Below, piece after piece: positions 63,579-64,000 of a stretch of 64,000 nt of DNA. Source of the DNA: Bacillus paramycoides (lineage in GTDB: Bacteria; Bacillota; Bacilli; Bacillales; Bacillaceae_G); contig NZ_MAOI01000070.1 of assembly GCF_001884235.1 (NCBI RefSeq), positions 59,917 through 123,916 on the forward strand. The letters run 5' to 3'. Positions within the stretch are counted from its first letter, which is position 1; every line of letters starts with the position of its first letter. A program made the position numbers and the translations under genes. The notes below the pieces were generated by a model. That model made no database searches. It was given only the letters and a program-made list of their open reading frames with translations, and was not told where the DNA came from.

Positions 63579-64000
63579 TTATTCCTTCTTCGGTTTATTT
63601 AATTTTAATTCACCATTTAATAACCGTTCTCTTATATCATGTAAGGCTTCAACAGCATCTGCTTGAGTACCGCCTCGTTTCTTAACAAGACTTAATACCC
63701 TCTCTACTTCAAGTATATACTCTGAACTGTGCTTACCTATATGTAAGACTTCAGTAGTCACGTATTCATTCACTTTATAAGGTAAAAATACTCCGTTAGC
63801 CGCCGAATCATGGTCTATCCCAAATTCCTTTAATAATATTTGTGCCTTTTCTGCCCTACTATCGTTCCAAGGTGTTAGATGATGTGCTGCATTAGAATAT
63901 GGGGGTGGTTCAATCCCTGCATCTTTAAGTTCTTCACGTAATACTTTAGATGCTGTATACGAATCGGGATAATCATTTTTTACATTTACTCTATCAAGAA
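63579..64000 (-). CDS. AHH-domain nuclease toxin, C-terminal part
   Basis: The minus-strand frame is open to the window edge, so the gene start is missing. The visible 140 residues contain NAAHHLTPWNDSRAEKAQIL and then LLKEFGIDHDSAANGVFLP and HIGKHSSEYILEVERVL: the AHH superfamily, HNH-like nuclease domains at the C-terminus of polymorphic toxins. The apparent short start at GTG 63773 is internal. N-terminal delivery domain is not visible. It pairs with the downstream Imm11-type gene. Confidence 0.8.
   Translation of the reverse strand, partial: LDRVNVKNDYPDSYTASKVLREELKDAGIEPPPYSNAAHHLTPWNDSRAEKAQILLKEFGIDHDSAANGVFLPYKVNEYVTTEVLHIGKHSSEYILEVERVLSLVKKRGGTQADAVEALHDIRERLLNGELKLNKPKKE

Overview
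The window comes from a Bacillus cereus group chromosome (low GC, Bacillus-type ribosome binding sites, and the gene order uppS-cdsA-dxr-rseP-proS-polC-rimP-nusA-ylxR-ylxQ-infB-ylxP-rbfA-truB-ribF-rpsO-pnp-ylxY-mlpA-ymxH-dpaA-dpaB). The proteins are closest in character to B. cereus, B. thuringiensis and B. mycoides/weihenstephanensis. This assignment rests on recognition of gene order and protein sequence, not on a database search.

Positions 1-24077 are core chromosome. They carry isoprenoid, phospholipid and membrane-protease genes (uppS end, cdsA, dxr, rseP), proS, polC, then the rimP-nusA-infB translation/transcription operon, rpsO, pnp and a sporulation group (ylxY, mlpA, ymxH, dpaA, dpaB). 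dpaA-dpaB (spoVF) makes dipicolinic acid in the mother cell. A sigma-K-like promoter is visible upstream of dpaA.

dpaB is cut after about 141 of roughly 200 codons, and everything from about 24078 to the end of the window is one siphovirus-type prophage whose right end lies outside. It starts with a large serine recombinase transcribed toward the dpaB junction. Then come a lysogeny region on the minus strand (43-aa membrane peptide on the plus strand, two possible exclusion genes, ImmA-type peptidase, Xre repressor), a divergent operator/promoter, and an early operon (Cro-like protein, HTH protein, Tad2-like protein, DnaD-like initiator, DnaB helicase). Next is a minus-strand RES-domain gene, then ArpU late regulator and a small tyrosine recombinase, and a cluster of membrane-anchored accessory genes with decayed fragments. 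Late genes follow: HNH, TerS, TerL, HK97-type portal, ClpP-like protease, capsid, connectors, tail tube, gpG/gpGT with a -1 frameshift, tape measure, Dit, Tal, and lysis genes. The visible end carries an AHH nuclease toxin (cut by the window end) with an Imm11-type immunity gene, on the minus strand.

The most notable points are: (1) the tape measure gene is split by two ORF-less group I introns whose P1, P3, P7, P8 or P9 pairings can be drawn by eye and whose removal restores one 1273-codon frame; (2) the prophage interrupts dpaB, so dipicolinate synthesis should require excision, like skin in sigK; (3) a duplicated structured RNA element with compensatory base changes lies in front of two early genes; (4) several likely conflict genes are present: a Tad2-like anti-Thoeris candidate, a four-CxxC plus RES protein, a DUF2441-like protein and the AHH/Imm11 pair.
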